Of a stretch of 64,000 bases of DNA, positions 10,321 to 22,040 are shown in pieces; the stretch's first letter is position 1; each line of letters starts with the position of its first letter. The notes under the pieces were generated by a model. The model ran no database searches, was not told the DNA's origin, and saw only the letters and a program-made list of their open reading frames with translations. Made by a program: the position numbers and the translations under genes. The stretch spans positions 1 to 64,000 of the forward strand of contig SKCR01031823.1 of assembly GCA_019454045.1 (NCBI GenBank), given 5' to 3'. The DNA comes from Zanthoxylum bungeanum (taxonomy: Eukaryota > Streptophyta > Magnoliopsida > Sapindales > Rutaceae).

Positions 10321-10995
10321 GTTGGTCCTAATATTCTCCCATGGGTAGCTTCACTCTTATCGGTTATATGTGGTTTAATTTCTTTCTTTTGAGACTTTTC
10401 TTTTCATTTTCAATCATACCACACATCATGACACTAGCAAATCAAGATAGACATATAAGCAAACAGTCATTCATCGATATGCAATTACTTCAACTAGTCA
10501 CTTTGCCAATAGCCTAGATCTTACTGCTAAAAACCTATAATTAAGTGCTTACGAGTCTAACCTAGATAAACTACTCAAAGCATCAAATAAAAATACATTA
10601 AAGAACTTATCGTTTCTAAAATTTCACCCTAAAACAAACAATATCATCATATGACTTATGCTTAACTATTAAGGACTAAAAACAAACAAAATAAAATATA
10701 TTTTTTATAACAGGTAATATCATGCACATGCATACACCCTCATATGTAAAGCTTGAATTGTCCTCAATGTAAGATAAAGATAAAGAAAAAGGATTAAGGA
10801 ACAACACTACCAGGCACGGAGTTGATCAGGTTCCTACTGGTGTGACTTTAGTTGTGTAGCTGTGTAGGTTGTGCTAACTCCTGCATAAACACTTATGCAA
10901 ATAAATAAATAAACATGCAATTAGCACACAATAAAATAAAATAAAATTAAATAAAATTAAATAAATTAAATTAAAATGTAGATGCCATGGGTGCC

Positions 10996-12954
10996 TGTTG
11001 GACAAAATGACCCATAGCGTCACTATTTGCACAGATCATTGTGTTGTTGTAGCAAATTAACTATGTAATAAGGAAATTGCACTCTCATCATCATTTGTGA
11101 TTAGATCACCATAGATATATAAATGAAGAGAGGTCCCTATGATTAGTTCCTGGATTGAGATGATATGAGACAGTATCAGTCCACGAAGGATAATCATTAA
11201 ATATCCCTAGCCGTAGTATTATCGAGACTGGACATCGATAATGCGGAATAGGCTAGTATTGCACTTGTGCGCGTTGTGAGGGCACAACGGCATAGTTCTC
11301 ATATATATAAGTATTGGATACTTGTGCAAGTGCGATAGGAGGTCGTGTTTCACCGATGGTACGGGAAACAGCTTCGCTCTGGATAGACCCTTCGGAATCC
11401 CATTGGTATTATGACTAGGTGTCTATGGGAGGCCGAAATCAAGGTAGGTGTGTATAGTCTTAACCTGAGACTTACATCGCTAATACTTACGACAATCGGT
11501 AAACTTTGGTTTTGGTGGTGGGGGATCTTAACTGGTTCTGTGTTCACCTCTTCTGGGTTTATCAGAGAATCGTAGTGTATTGGATGTGATGTCAAGACGG
11601 AAGTGTCACTCCAGTCATAATGGAGATGATGTCACGCAGGATACGGTATTAGTGCTCTTAAAGTGATGCGCATCCAATCGTGATATTATGACCAGGTCAT
11701 GAATATCCGATTATAGAGACTAGTTACCAGACATCCGATATGTGTTTCGGACAGGGTAGACACTTATCCAGCCCCAGCCCTAGCACGTGATTATCCGATA
11801 CTGGGCCGATATGCACAATACAATTGTATACTACGCTTGATACAGATCTAGATATTCTTTGATGAATATGTCCGGAGAACTTGGGAAGACTTGGTGCTTT
11901 GCTAGGAGTCGACCTTGTCTCGTAAATCGGTAGAACGTAGTACTTGGTACGTACGTGATTCGGGAACTCCGACGACCGTATTTACTGCCAACTTATCCGG
12001 GGATCTCATGGGTCGCTTCGCTTCCCGATAATCCACCGATGACGCACAACTCGCACTCTTGAATAATCTGGGATTATAAAGAAGAGAGAGAGAGAATTAA
12101 TCTAGGATTAATAACGGAGATGTTTTATCCGGATAAAATGTCGTCTAAAGAGAGAGAACGATTAATTCGGAATTAATCGATGTATTAATATATTCGATAT
12201 ATTAGACGAAATTAGATTTCGACGCGGAATTAAAATTAGATTTTAATTCGGGCAAACGAGTTAATTTAGAATTAATTCGTTAGCGACGTAAATAATAATT
12301 TCGCCAGGCGCAATTATTTATTTAAATTCGATTGAATTAACGTCGCGACGTAAGCTCGGTATTTCGGAAATATCGAACCCGAACGCGTGAGTGCACGTGA
12401 GCCCACTTTCATTTGGAAACGTGTGGGGCCCACATGACACATGTCATTGTATGTATTATTTTATTGATAATGCATTGCATGTTGATAGTGTAGAATGCAC
12501 TCAATGTTATTGCATGGAAATTGAGTGTTTGACACTCTAAGCCATTGCATGTTTTGTGTCATAATTTTATTTAATAAATATTATGGCATAAATATAAATT
12601 GATTTTTGGTAAATCATTTTAACTTAACACAAAACATTTCATCTCTCTCAAATGCTCTCTTCTCTCACGCCCAAATGGGCACAATGCTCACTGGTTTTGA
12701 ACCAGAAAAACGTGAGCAATAGGGAAGCTAAGAGTGGTTTCTCATGGTGAGAAATCAAGTGCTAGCACACTTACAAGTCTTGCGAAGGGACAGTGGACTG
12801 CAGCAGTTTGGCTTGAAGGGCAGTGCGTTTTTGGGCATGATTCATCTTCAAATCGACATAACCGATCAATGTGAGTATTCCGCTACCTCCGTTGATGTGT
12901 TCACGCATTATTTCATGTCTTGATTTGATCTTGGGACCTTAGAATTTACCAACA
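10996..12954 (+). mobile_element. Solo LTR B of the copia family (1959 bp)
   Basis: Starts TGTTGGACAAAATGACCC and ends TTTACCAACA, flanked on both sides by GTGCC (10991-10995 and 12955-12959). With no internal sequence, this is a solo LTR left by LTR-LTR recombination of a full copy. It interrupts element H between the pol tail and the 3' non-coding region; H reads on normally across it. The TATA box is at about 11110 and the inverted-repeat array at about 12060-12275. Confidence 0.95.
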
Positions 12955-12959
12955 GTGCC

Positions 12960-13200
12960 TCCTCGCTAGCACTAAGTTTAATGTCTTCAGCCAGACGTAA
13001 CCACTTAGGTTGTCATGGTGGTTTCCAAGTTGCGAACTGATGAAGGCATGAATATCTATCTAGTTGCCTCATTTCATTCATTGATCCGCCAGGGTCTACT
13101 GATGGCTAAGATTTTATCAATTGGTTCAACCTTATTTTTAGCTTCCCATGTATCATCTTCAATTGAGCACTAACTCTCTTTTTCCTCATTTTACTGTTCT
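12960..13200 (-). pseudogene. Pol tail and post-pol junction of element H
   Basis: The minus strand carries a decayed block aligning at the nucleotide level with G 61850-62150. It includes the equivalent of AGATGAT.C.TGGGAAG, then the post-stop block ...GGTTACGTCTGGCTGAAGAC, TTAAACTTAG and GCTAGCGAGGAGGCA. In G this is the end of the frame at 62108 and its 3' flank. In both copies it follows gag/protease directly, so RT to integrase are missing. Confidence 0.6.
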
Positions 13201-13620
13201 TTAGGATCAGGTCCAGCTCATGAGAGTTAGTCAACAGGGTAGTAGAATTTATCAATTTGAACTAAAACATCCTCAACTACTCCCCGTGGTGTTCTAATAG
13301 AACGATCAACTAACTGTAAAACTGCAGGTGTAGGTTTAATCTCACCAAGCCCTAACTACACATAGATCGAATATGGCATGAGGTTAACACTAGCACCTAA
13401 ATCTAATAACGCTTGACCAAACTCATGTATGCCAATGTGGCAGGTGATAGTGGGACATCCTGGATCTTTATATTTTGGTGGAGTCCACTATTCAATTACT
13501 GCACTAGCCTGCTCTGTTAAAAATGCAGTCTTTTTCACATTTTGCTTCCTCTTCATGGTGCATAGATCCTTCAAAACCTTCGCATATGTAGGAAATTATT
13601 TTTTCACATGTAACAGCAGA
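13200..13620 (-). pseudogene. Element H aspartic protease remnant
   Basis: Read on the minus strand it begins PTYAKVLKDLC and KRK, then has a PP K..DPG.PTI block and ALLDLGASVNLMPYSIY, LGLGE.KPT, LQL.DRS, P.G.VEDVLVQ and DKFYYPVD. This is the usual Athila/gypsy protease order, with the active-site triad seen as DLGAS (canonical D[ST]G; many Athila copies have LGAS). Stops and a frameshift interrupt it. The protease would cut the Gag-Pol polyprotein. Confidence 0.8.
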
Positions 13621-13689
13621 AAGTAAATCTTTACTTGCTTAAGATGTTATAGGATCTCACCATTTAGGTCTGGGGCTCTATTTGTGGGC

Positions 13690-14790
13690 CTAAGTGCCAG
13701 AGGGAAAGGTACTCTAACTTGGAAAGATGTCTCTTGTTTTTCCTAAGGGGTACATATACCATTATCTTTGGGGTCATCTATGGTGTTGGATGTGTCATGT
13801 CTCCCTACCTCCTTACCACTCCTAGTGAGTATGACATTAATATCTTTTACATTGGAGGCTTCATGATCAGCCTGTGCCATGTGTTGCCCTTGTTGATTTG
13901 GTTGAGTCTGAGTTGGGAATTTTCCTTGTTCGTGCACACTCAGGACATTAGTCAACTTAGAGACTTGACTTTTTATATCCTTATTATCCCCAATTACTTG
14001 TGCTATCAATGACTCAAACCTCTTATTAATTTTACTCTGGGCCTGTATAAATGCATGCACACTACCTTCTAAAGAATTTCTATGGGCGGTAGGTGTAGGA
14101 AAATGAGGAGCACTGTAACTCCTAGATTGTGGTGCTTGAGTAGGCTGATTAGGCTCATGTTTCCAAATAAGATTGGGATGGTTCCGCCAACTAGGATTAT
14201 AAGTATCTGAATAAGACGTGTATGGCTTCTTGTACATCCCTAAGTTATTATATTGTTCCTCATATGCCTCCTTCATCTCACCATATATCGGGCACTATTG
14301 GGGTTCTAGGTGGGCGACTGCATACACAGTCTTGTTATCTCTAACTTTTAAGGCTCATAACTATCTAGTCAATAGCTTAACTTGTGCCCTAAGACTATCA
14401 TCTTCCCTGAAATGGTGTATGCCTCTTCCAGAAGGAGTAGGGTGTGTCCTATCAATGCTATCTAGGCTATTGGGTCTAGTCCAAGTGTGGGATTTCTCGG
14501 CTAAGTCATTTAAGTACTCGAATGCCTCATCAGGGTCTTTCCGTATAAACTCACCATTACACATAGTCTCAACAAACCGGCGCTCTCTAGGGGTTAGACC
14601 ATCATAAAAATAACTTACTAAGCGCTAACTCTCATATCCATTGTGTGGGAAACTAAGTAACATCTCCTTATACCTCTCCCACGTTTGATAAAGGGTTTCA
14701 CTGTCTCTCTGGGAGAAGGTGGAGATTTTTCTTTTCAAGGCATTCGTCTTATGGTGTGGGAGGTATTTGTTAAAGAATGCATGTGTCATC
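13690..14790 (-). pseudogene. Element H gag remnant
   Basis: From 14760 downward the minus strand reads NALKRKISTFSQRDSETLY, TWERYKEMLLSFPHNGYES, a TAG stop, RLVSYFYDGLTPRERRF, then ETMCNGEF, KDPDEAFEYLNDLAEKSHTW: the Retrotrans_gag capsid fold region. The open frame 14276-13743 (177 codons) covers the C-terminal half, with YNPSWRNHPNL and ending near ILTRSGKE, the motif just before protease. Gag would form the particle. The stop after ES is one C-to-T change from CAG. The N-terminal end is cut by copia C. Confidence 0.85.
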
Positions 14791-14796
14791 TGTAAG

Positions 14797-16724
14797 TGTT
14801 CCTAGAACATGCCAAGATCGTCTAATAGTGATTCGTGTGTGAATTATCAAGAGAGTTACGGAATACTCACATTGATTGATTGAGGAGATTTCAAAAAATC
14901 CTTCTTTATTGGATGCGTTGGAAGCTTCGGAGCTCGAGATCGAGTTCCAAACTCTCGAGTGAGTCTCCCTATCACCTTCTTTTGACTCCTTATGTGCTAG
15001 CAAGAACAAATTTTGAAGAACAAAAATGTCTTCCATGGAGAGAGGCTCACGATTTTGTGAGGTAGAAGAGAGAGGAATAGTTGTTTTCAAATTTCAAAAT
15101 TGGTGTGTTATATTTTCCAAAAACTAGGTTGGTGTAAATGAAAAGGAATTCATTAAATACAAGCCAACTACTCACAACAAGCTTAAGACATTTGATGTAA
15201 GTTGTGGGTCCCACCACAATTAAATTCCAAATTTAAGTTGGCTTCTCCAACACACTTTGGGCATGGGTTCGTTTAATCCGATTAAACGAACTTTCCGTCG
15301 TGATGTAATTAAATCTAATTTAATTAAATAATAATGCCTCGTAAAATTATTACGGAAGTCGCTAACGAATTAATTCTAAATTAATTCGTTCGCATGAATT
15401 AAAATCCAATTTATTCTAATTTCAATTAATATATCTAATATATTATTTTAGCCCAATTAAATAAATTAAATAGTAAAATCTAATTTTACTTTTAAATTTA
15501 CTTTACCGATTAATTCTAAATTAATCGCGTTCTCTCTTTTCTCGACGAATGTAATCCCAGATAAATTCTCGTCGCAATGAATCTCAAATTAATTATTTCT
15601 CTATTAATTAATCCCAGATTAATTCTTGCCGTAATTAATCCCAAATTAATTTTCTCTCTCTCATAATTAATCACAGATTAATTCTGTTCGAGTCAAACAT
15701 CATCGGTGAATCTTTGGGAGGCGACCCAAGAGATCCCTGGATATGTTGGCAGTAAATACGATCATCGGACTATCCGAATACGTGCGTACCCAGTTTCACG
15801 TTCTTACCGATTTACAAGACATGGTTAGCTTCTAGCAAAGCACCGTGCCTACCCAATTCTCCAGAAATATTCTTTAAAGGAATATATATCTTTGTCAGAC
15901 GTAGTATACGTAGTATTGCGTATTAAGATCCAATATCGATATCACATGCTAGGCCTAGGGCTGGAATTGTGTATGCCCCGTATGAAGCATATATCGGATC
16001 TCTGGTAACTAGTCTCTATAATCGGATAATCATGACCTAGTCATATTATCCCGATGACTGCAGTACTTAAGAGTACTAGTTTTGTATCATGCGTGATCAT
16101 CTTCTCCATATGATTGGAGTGATACTTCCATCTTGGCATCACACCCAATACACTACGATTCTCAATATACCCAGAAGAGGCGTACACAAAACCTGTTAAA
16201 GCCCCAGATGACCAAAACCAAAGTATATTGATTGTCGCAAGTATTATCGATGCAAGTCTCAGGTTAAGACCAAATACACCTACCCTGATTCGGATTCCCA
16301 TAGACACATAGTCATACTACCAATGGGATTACGAGGGGTCTATCAAGAGTGAAGCTATTTCCGTACCATTGGTAAACGGAACCTCATATTACACTTGCAT
16401 AAGTATCCAATACTTAAATATATGAGAACTATGCCGTTATGCTCCCACAACGCGCACAAGTGCAATACTAGTCTATTTCGCATTATCGATGTCCAGTCTC
16501 GATAATACTACGACTAGGGATATTTAATGATTAAACCTTATGTGGATTAATACTGTCTCATATCTTATTATTCCGGTACTAATCATATGGACTTTTATCA
16601 TTTATAAATCCCGGTAATCCAATTACAAATGATAAAAGAGCAATTTCCTTTGTCACATAGTTTATTTGTACAACAACACCATGCTTTGTACAAATAGTGA
16701 TGTTATGGGTCATAATTTCCAACA
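14797..16724 (-). repeat. 3' LTR of Copia C (1928 bp)
   Basis: Plus-strand reading starts TGTTCCTAGAACATGCCAAG and ends TTTCCAACA next to the inverted polypurine tract. It is inserted in element H gag. The inverted-repeat array lies at about 15300-15680. Confidence 0.9.
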
Positions 16725-16738
16725 ATCTCCCACTTGGC
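16725..16738 (-). promoter_or_regulatory. Polypurine tract of Copia C
   Basis: GCCAAGTGGGAGAT on the minus strand, touching the LTR. Confidence 0.85.
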
Positions 16739-16949
16739 CTATAGCCAATCACTCAAGTGTCATACACCTGAACTATGTACTGGTCGCTCAAACTTCTGGT
16801 GAGAAATAGTTTTCGTCAGCGGATTTGCAAGGTTATCATCTGATGTGATTTATTCGATCATCACATCGCCACGATGTATGATCCGATGAATCAGATGAAA
16901 TAGTTGAAGTATATACTTGGATCGTTGATGAGACCGTGGTTCCTTAGCC

Positions 16950-17130
16950 TGTACTGTAGCCTAGCTCAGCTGCTAACAGAACTACTCCTAATCCAATTAG
17001 GATTACATAGATCCAAAATGCTTCTATTACTACCTCAGCTGCAGCAATGTTCCACTTTTGTTACTTATTCGTCAACAGTATCTTGCTTGGAAGATTTCAA
17101 GCTCACTGTTCCGTTATTCAAACTATATAG
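16950..17130 (-). pseudogene. Copia C RNase H remnant
   Basis: Homologous to A 3375-3580 on the minus strand. Pieces of SW.SS.QDTV and the EAEY..A..AA block are readable with frameshifts. It contains the inverted repeat 16986-17002 with arms TCCTAAT/ATTAGGA, which differ from the A and D arms but still pair. Confidence 0.6.
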
Positions 17131-17689
17131 TACCCTTATTACGACTTAAAGTCATCTTTATCGGTTTGGAAACTTGCAGCGGTGAACCTAGTCACCTCAA
17201 GTTCTCCTCTCCCAATATTTTAAGAACGCATCCTTAGTTCGTCTAAGATACTTAAGGATGTTATTAACATCAATCCAGTTACCATCATCTGGATTTGCCT
17301 GATTGTGACTCCATATGCTCAAAGCATATGAGACACCAGGTCATGTACATAACAAGACGTACGAACACTAAGAGAGTGTCAGCAGCTTTCTAGATCTATC
17401 CCAGTAGATCTTTATTCCTAGAATAAAGCCTGCTTCTCCCAGGTATTCCATGGAGAATTTTAATGAAAGCCAAGCTTTCACCGATTATATTATGGGAATG
17501 TTGTTGCTAAGAAGCAATACATCATCAACTTATAAGACATTCATTGTCAGTGCGCTCCCACAAACCTTCTTATATGCACAAGAATCATATTCGTTTTGAA
17601 TTAAATCATAAACCATTATATTACATCAAAATGCTAGTTCCAAGAACGCAATGCTTGCTTCAATCCATAAATGGACCGATTTAACTTGC

Positions 17690-18170
17690 AAACCTTCTTT
17701 GCTTGTTTTGGCATGACAAAACCGTCAGGATGTTTATAAACATCCTCCAAAAGGTTTCCGTTTAAGGAAAGCGGTTTTGACATTCAGCTGCCATATTTCA
17801 TAAATGAAATATGCAGCATTAGCAAGCATTATCCAAATGGATTTAATCATGGCAACAGGTGAAAAAGTTTCATCGTAATCGACACTATGTCTTTGATGAT
17901 AACCTTTTTGTACAAGCCTAGCTGTGTACATTTGTATGTTGCCATCCATGTATGTCTTCCTTAAAGACTCATATAGTACCAATAGGCACAATGCCTTCTG
18001 GTACATCAACCAGTGTCCAAACTTGGTTGGTATACATGGAATCCATTTCGGACTTCATGGCACTTTGCCATAAAATGAGTCGATACCTTGTATCACCTCT
18101 GCATACGTAGTCGGTTCGTCTTCCTCAATAAGATTGACATCTACATGAGATGAGATCAGAAACCCATACC
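17690..18170 (-). pseudogene. Copia C reverse transcriptase remnant
   Basis: This is the best-preserved copia RT here. The minus-strand frame 18009-17734 (91 codons) reads ALCLLVLYESL at the start (a shifted relic of the PIG.KW block), then YTARLVQKGYHQR, VDYDETFSPVAMIKSI, LANAAYFIYEIWQL and VKTAFLKRKPFGGCL. These are the copia RT blocks YKARLVAKG, DYDETFSPV and QMDVKTAFLNG, and the first catalytic D region is degenerate (N in place of D before VKTAFL). It is broken on both sides. Confidence 0.85.
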
Positions 18171-18639
18171 TCACAGGTTGTTTTCTGACTCTCTCCGACC
18201 TACGCGGTTCTTGTGTGTTTGAAGATTATTTGTACAGTTTGATCCTGATGAACTGTTGGTGTTCCTTGAGGACTCGGTGCCTGGAACAGTATTACTTCAA
18301 TTTTCATCGAGTTTTACTTTCCTCCCACTTACCACTACATATCGGAATTCCTCTTAGGAAAGCTGCATAGAGAGCAACAATTACATTGTTCTCTGGTGAG
18401 TTGTATAAGTACTATACTTTGGTTTCCCTATGACAACCTACAAATAGGCACTTATCCGATTTGGTTTCTAGTCTGGTATCATCCAAACATTCAATTGTAT
18501 GCCCAGCATCCCAAATCATCAGGAATAAGAAACCCGGTTTCTTTCCTGTTCATATCTAATATGAAGTATGTCTAACAGATTTTCATGGAACCTTATACAA
18601 AATAAGTATTGCACTATTTAACGCATATCCTCCGAAGGA

Positions 18640-19060
18640 AATTGGTAACTCAGAGTGACTCATCATTAACCTTACCATGTCCAACAAAGTTCAGTTTCTA
18701 TGTTCGGACGCACCGTCAAATTGAGGTGTCCCGGGAGGAGTCCACTGTGAAAGAATACCATACTCTTTCAAGTAATCTTGAAACTCATATGTTCAAGTAT
18801 TTTACACTATGGTCCGACCGTAATGTTTTTAATACTTTTACCGGTCTGTTTTCTTACTTTGTGTCGAAACTCTAAAAGTTTCTGACTTGTGTTTCATAAG
18901 ATACACATAACCGTAACGCGATGCCACATCCATAAAGGTTACGAAGTATTCATATTCATCTCTAGCCTAGCTAGACATGGGCACACTTACGTCACTATGA
19001 ATAAGAGGTAACAGATCGGTGGCACTTGCACTTTTACCAAGTAAAAGGTGTTTTAGGCAC
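18640..19060 (-). pseudogene. Copia C integrase remnant
   Basis: Minus-strand homologue of A 1556-1960, including the EYGIL...TPPGTPQ.NG region at about 18780-18690 in broken frames. No intact frame. Confidence 0.6.
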
Positions 19061-19639
19061 TTTGCCTAATAAACTAGATTCGTAGACATCATTTGAATTA
19101 GAATCAAATTTGTCCTAGTATCCACTCTTCGAAAGTAGGGATATACGAGTCTTGTTAATGTGTCCCAGACATCAATTCCACAAATAAGTCTCATATGATT
19201 AATTCAGTTTGAGCTTTTGTTTGTCATGTTATATGTTTGAGATTCATTTATATTCTAAATATTAATACTGTTATTCACATCTAATGTGCTTATCTTAATA
19301 TCATCTTTATAAACAAAACATTTAGTGTTCTAGAATATAAAGGTATACTCGCATCCGGTTAAACTAGATATAGAGATAATGTTTCTAGTCAAACTAGATA
19401 CATTATAACAGTTTCCTAATTTAAGTACATGACAAAAGGCATTTCCAAAAATTAGGTTCCCAAAGCCAAAACAGCGACTCTCGTCCCGTTTCCGACTCAT
19501 AGGTTGATCTCAACTGAAGCTAGTCTCATGCTAATCAACAGATCCCACACATCAGTACATATATTTATGTACCACATCCAGTATCTAAAATCCAATTTTA
19601 AAACCAGCAGTGGACATGTTTATAACAAACATACCTGAA

Positions 19640-19910
19640 GCCGGTGCCTTGCCCGTCTTCACTTCATTTATGTCTGCCTTTTCCATACGGTAGTCACGCT
19701 TCCAGTGACCCCGTTTGCCATAATTTAGGCAGACATCTTGGGATATGTCATTTGTCTTCCCAGAAGACTGTGACGATTTAGCCTTGCCCTTTTCTTCACA
19801 CCCTCAGAAGCCTTCGTCCAAGCCTTGGCCTTCTAGGATGTCGAAGTAAGATGCGTCTTGTGCTTCTTGCCCTTTTCAAACTCTGGCTCTGTCTCCTTGA
19901 GCATAGCCAT
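19640..19910 (-). pseudogene. Copia C gag zinc-knuckle region remnant
   Basis: On the minus strand about 19755-19690 reads as C...C..G HWKRDC-like (CLNYG, GHWK.DY), a decayed CCHC knuckle, which in Gag binds element RNA. Lysine-rich sequence (KKHKTH, FEKGK) precedes it. Confidence 0.6.
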
Positions 19911-21086
19911 TAACTCTCCAAGAATTTTCTATTGCAATTAGTACTTCTAAGATCTAAGAATAGATCTATGAAGATACTTTAATTTCAATATCATACTATA
20001 ATGATCTAATCGTTAGTTCTGACGAAGAAATTAAGGAGTCATTGCGGCAAGCATAACGGATTGAGCACTAAAGTTATCATCACCATGAGTCTTCCAAAGC
20101 TTATGCTCCACTATTTGCTCAACTCCGGGCTCAGGCCCGAGATATCACTCTATCAAATAAAGTAACTTCTCGGCTCCCAGGACTATCCTGAGGTTCTATT
20201 CCCAATTTGAAAATGGAAGCCGCTTAAAGAAAATTTCACCCAGGATTATGTTTTAAACGCTAATCTTTCAATTGTCTTGATTCCAATAGTCCAACTATCC
20301 AATCAACGATTTCGGGTACAATCAAATATAATGATTTCTATAGTCTAACTATATAATTAATTACTATTGATTGGTTATTTTCAAATGTATTGATTACTAT
20401 AATCCAATTATATAACCAACTATAAATGATCGGTAAAATTCAAATATATTGATTACTATAATCCAATTATATAATCGACTATAAATGAAATAGTTTGAAT
20501 ACAGTCCAACTGTTTAATTAAAACAACAATTGAATATTAGTCCAACTAATATATATAAATTTTTAATGACGAAAAATGAAATGAACGCGTATTGGCAAGT
20601 ATCTAAACGAAATTGCAAATTTAATACTTGTCTCCCAGTATTTTTCGGCGAGCCTCTAACCCTCTGTGGAATACTCGAGAAACCTAGTTTCCTAGTGGGC
20701 TAGGATCCCGTTAAAGAACACACAACCTTGACTTTGGCCAACAAGTTGTATGAAACTTAACTAGGTAGATCTCTAAGATCAATTGGATCTCATACAATTC
20801 CTAGATCCAATAGGTGGACCTCCAAGTCCGAAATATATATCCAATATATGCCAATATATCCGATATATTCCCTAACCTTTTTCCTCTGAATCAACTAAGC
20901 CTTGGCTTTGGCTCAACAAGCTTAATGAAACCAGTTAAGCGTTACCCATTGACAGTGGGAAAGCTTCGTAATCGAGGCCGATGAACAAGAAGTGACATTG
21001 ACTTTGGCCAAGAAATCACAACTTGCCCAAGTCGTACGATATGGAACAAAGCCTTCATGATTCAAACACATCTGCGATGGATAAAG
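19911..21086 (-). pseudogene. Copia C gag N-terminal and leader remnant
   Basis: AT-rich decayed sequence homologous to A 1-800 and D 30900-31990. Around 20280-20540 are the same ATAGT/ACTAT and TATAAT/ATTATA inverted repeats. From 20730 the words CTTGACTTTGGCC and CTTGGCTTTGGC recur (20735, 20903, 20997). I see no frame to annotate. Confidence 0.5.
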
Positions 21087-21752
21087 TGTAGGCACTGCAT
21101 TTTTTCATATAAGTCCCGATGATGAGTCTCCATAGGGAACACTACCTCTTTAAGTTGTGGAAGTCGTGGGAAACGGACGTCGGAAATGAATAGTCTAAAA
21201 TTGACACCTTGTTGGATTTAATTCGTTTGCTTAGCTTCGGGTTTGCTCGTTAAGCCTCTGTTTTAAACTTATCCTTAGCCCAAAACCCCTGCAAGTCACA
21301 CACCAAGCCCATACATCATCAAACCACACACCAAGCCCACCAAAACAAACCAAACTCACGCCCAAATAGACCAAACCCCACGCCCAAAGCTTCATAAAAT
21401 AACAAACTCACACATTAAACACATGTTGAAATCAAATCAAATCCCATAAATCACCTTCCTAATTAAATTAAATCACATGCCTAAACTAAATAAAATCAAA
21501 TCAAATCCCATAAATCACCTTCCCAAATTAAAAGATTCAAATCAAATCTCATCAATCACCTTCCTAATTAAATTAAATCACATTCCTACACTAAATAAAA
21601 TTAAATCAAATCAAATCAATTTACCTTCCTAAAATGAAGAGATCATTTCCTTATCGTACACAAATTAAACATCCTCTCATAATTACACAATATTCTTTCC
21701 CTATTCACGATAGGATAACCCCAACCCTTGCCTATAAAAAGAAGCATAAACC
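21087..21752 (+). repeat. 5' LTR of E, first part
   Basis: Matches 41796-42460 of the 3' LTR closely. The U3 is AT-rich with duplicated AAATCACCTTCC.AATTAAA words (21430-21620) and ends at the TATA box, where copia D is inserted. It continues at 35617. Confidence 0.9.
21732..21740 (+). promoter_or_regulatory. TATA box of E 5' LTR
   Basis: CTATAAAAA, identical in the 3' LTR (42440-42448). Copia D is inserted 12 bp after it, close to the expected transcription start. A second TATA-like CTATAAAAA sits at 35724-35732; its 3' LTR counterpart (about 42539) reads CTACAAAAA. Confidence 0.65.
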
Positions 21753-22040
21753 TGTTGGTTTTTTTTAAGGTCCCAAGATCATAAACAAGCATGAAATATG
21801 TGCGAATAGAAATCAACGAAGTTGCGGAATACTCACATCGATCGGTTGAGCGACGTGGAGGCAACAAAAATCCAATTCTACCTCTTTGGACTGTCACGGC
21901 ATTTCACTGCCACTGCCCTCCAAGTTCGGCCATGGGTGCTCCTTCGTCAATCTCCAAGCTTCGTCGAACGATTCCCTGCGCATGGTGGACTTCCCTATCA
22001 CCTTCGCATGTCTCTCGGAGTGCTAGCTCTTGTAATTATA

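Larger units (their letters stand above)
9930..10700 (-). other. Shared 3' non-coding module (H copy)
   Basis: On the minus strand it runs from an AAATTTTAGAAACGATAAG-like start at about 10620, through the ACCACATATAACCGATAAG, CATGGGAGAATATTAGGACC and GAGGAGAAATACTACC blocks, then a purine tract (10228-10284), a GT-repeat-associated block and a CCTCAATGAATG-equivalent end. The same blocks in the same order occur in E (40030-40830), F (51489-52290) and G (62465-63190). It has no long frame apart from a short basic one at 10213-10320. Confidence 0.8.
8466..14796 (-). mobile_element. Athila-like Ty3/gypsy element H, internally deleted
   Basis: Reading on the minus strand there is gag (14790-13690), protease (13620-13200), a short pol tail, solo LTR B inserted at 12955, a 3' non-coding region with the shared module, a polypurine tract, and the 3' LTR (9714-8469). 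The gag end is cut by copia C at 14797; the 5' part and 5' LTR would lie beyond C, outside the window. RT, RNase H and integrase are absent. Element G has the same layout, so the two form one family. Confidence 0.8.
14797..21086 (-). mobile_element. Copia element C, left part (continues at 57434)
   Basis: A minus-strand copia copy of the same family as A and D. The left side is its 3' LTR (14797-16724), followed by the polypurine tract and decayed RNase H, RT, integrase and gag going right. At 21086 it is cut by element E, flanked by TAAAG on both sides, and it resumes at 57434. The left flank GTAAG (14792-14796) is the likely TSD; the right end is outside the window. Confidence 0.9.
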
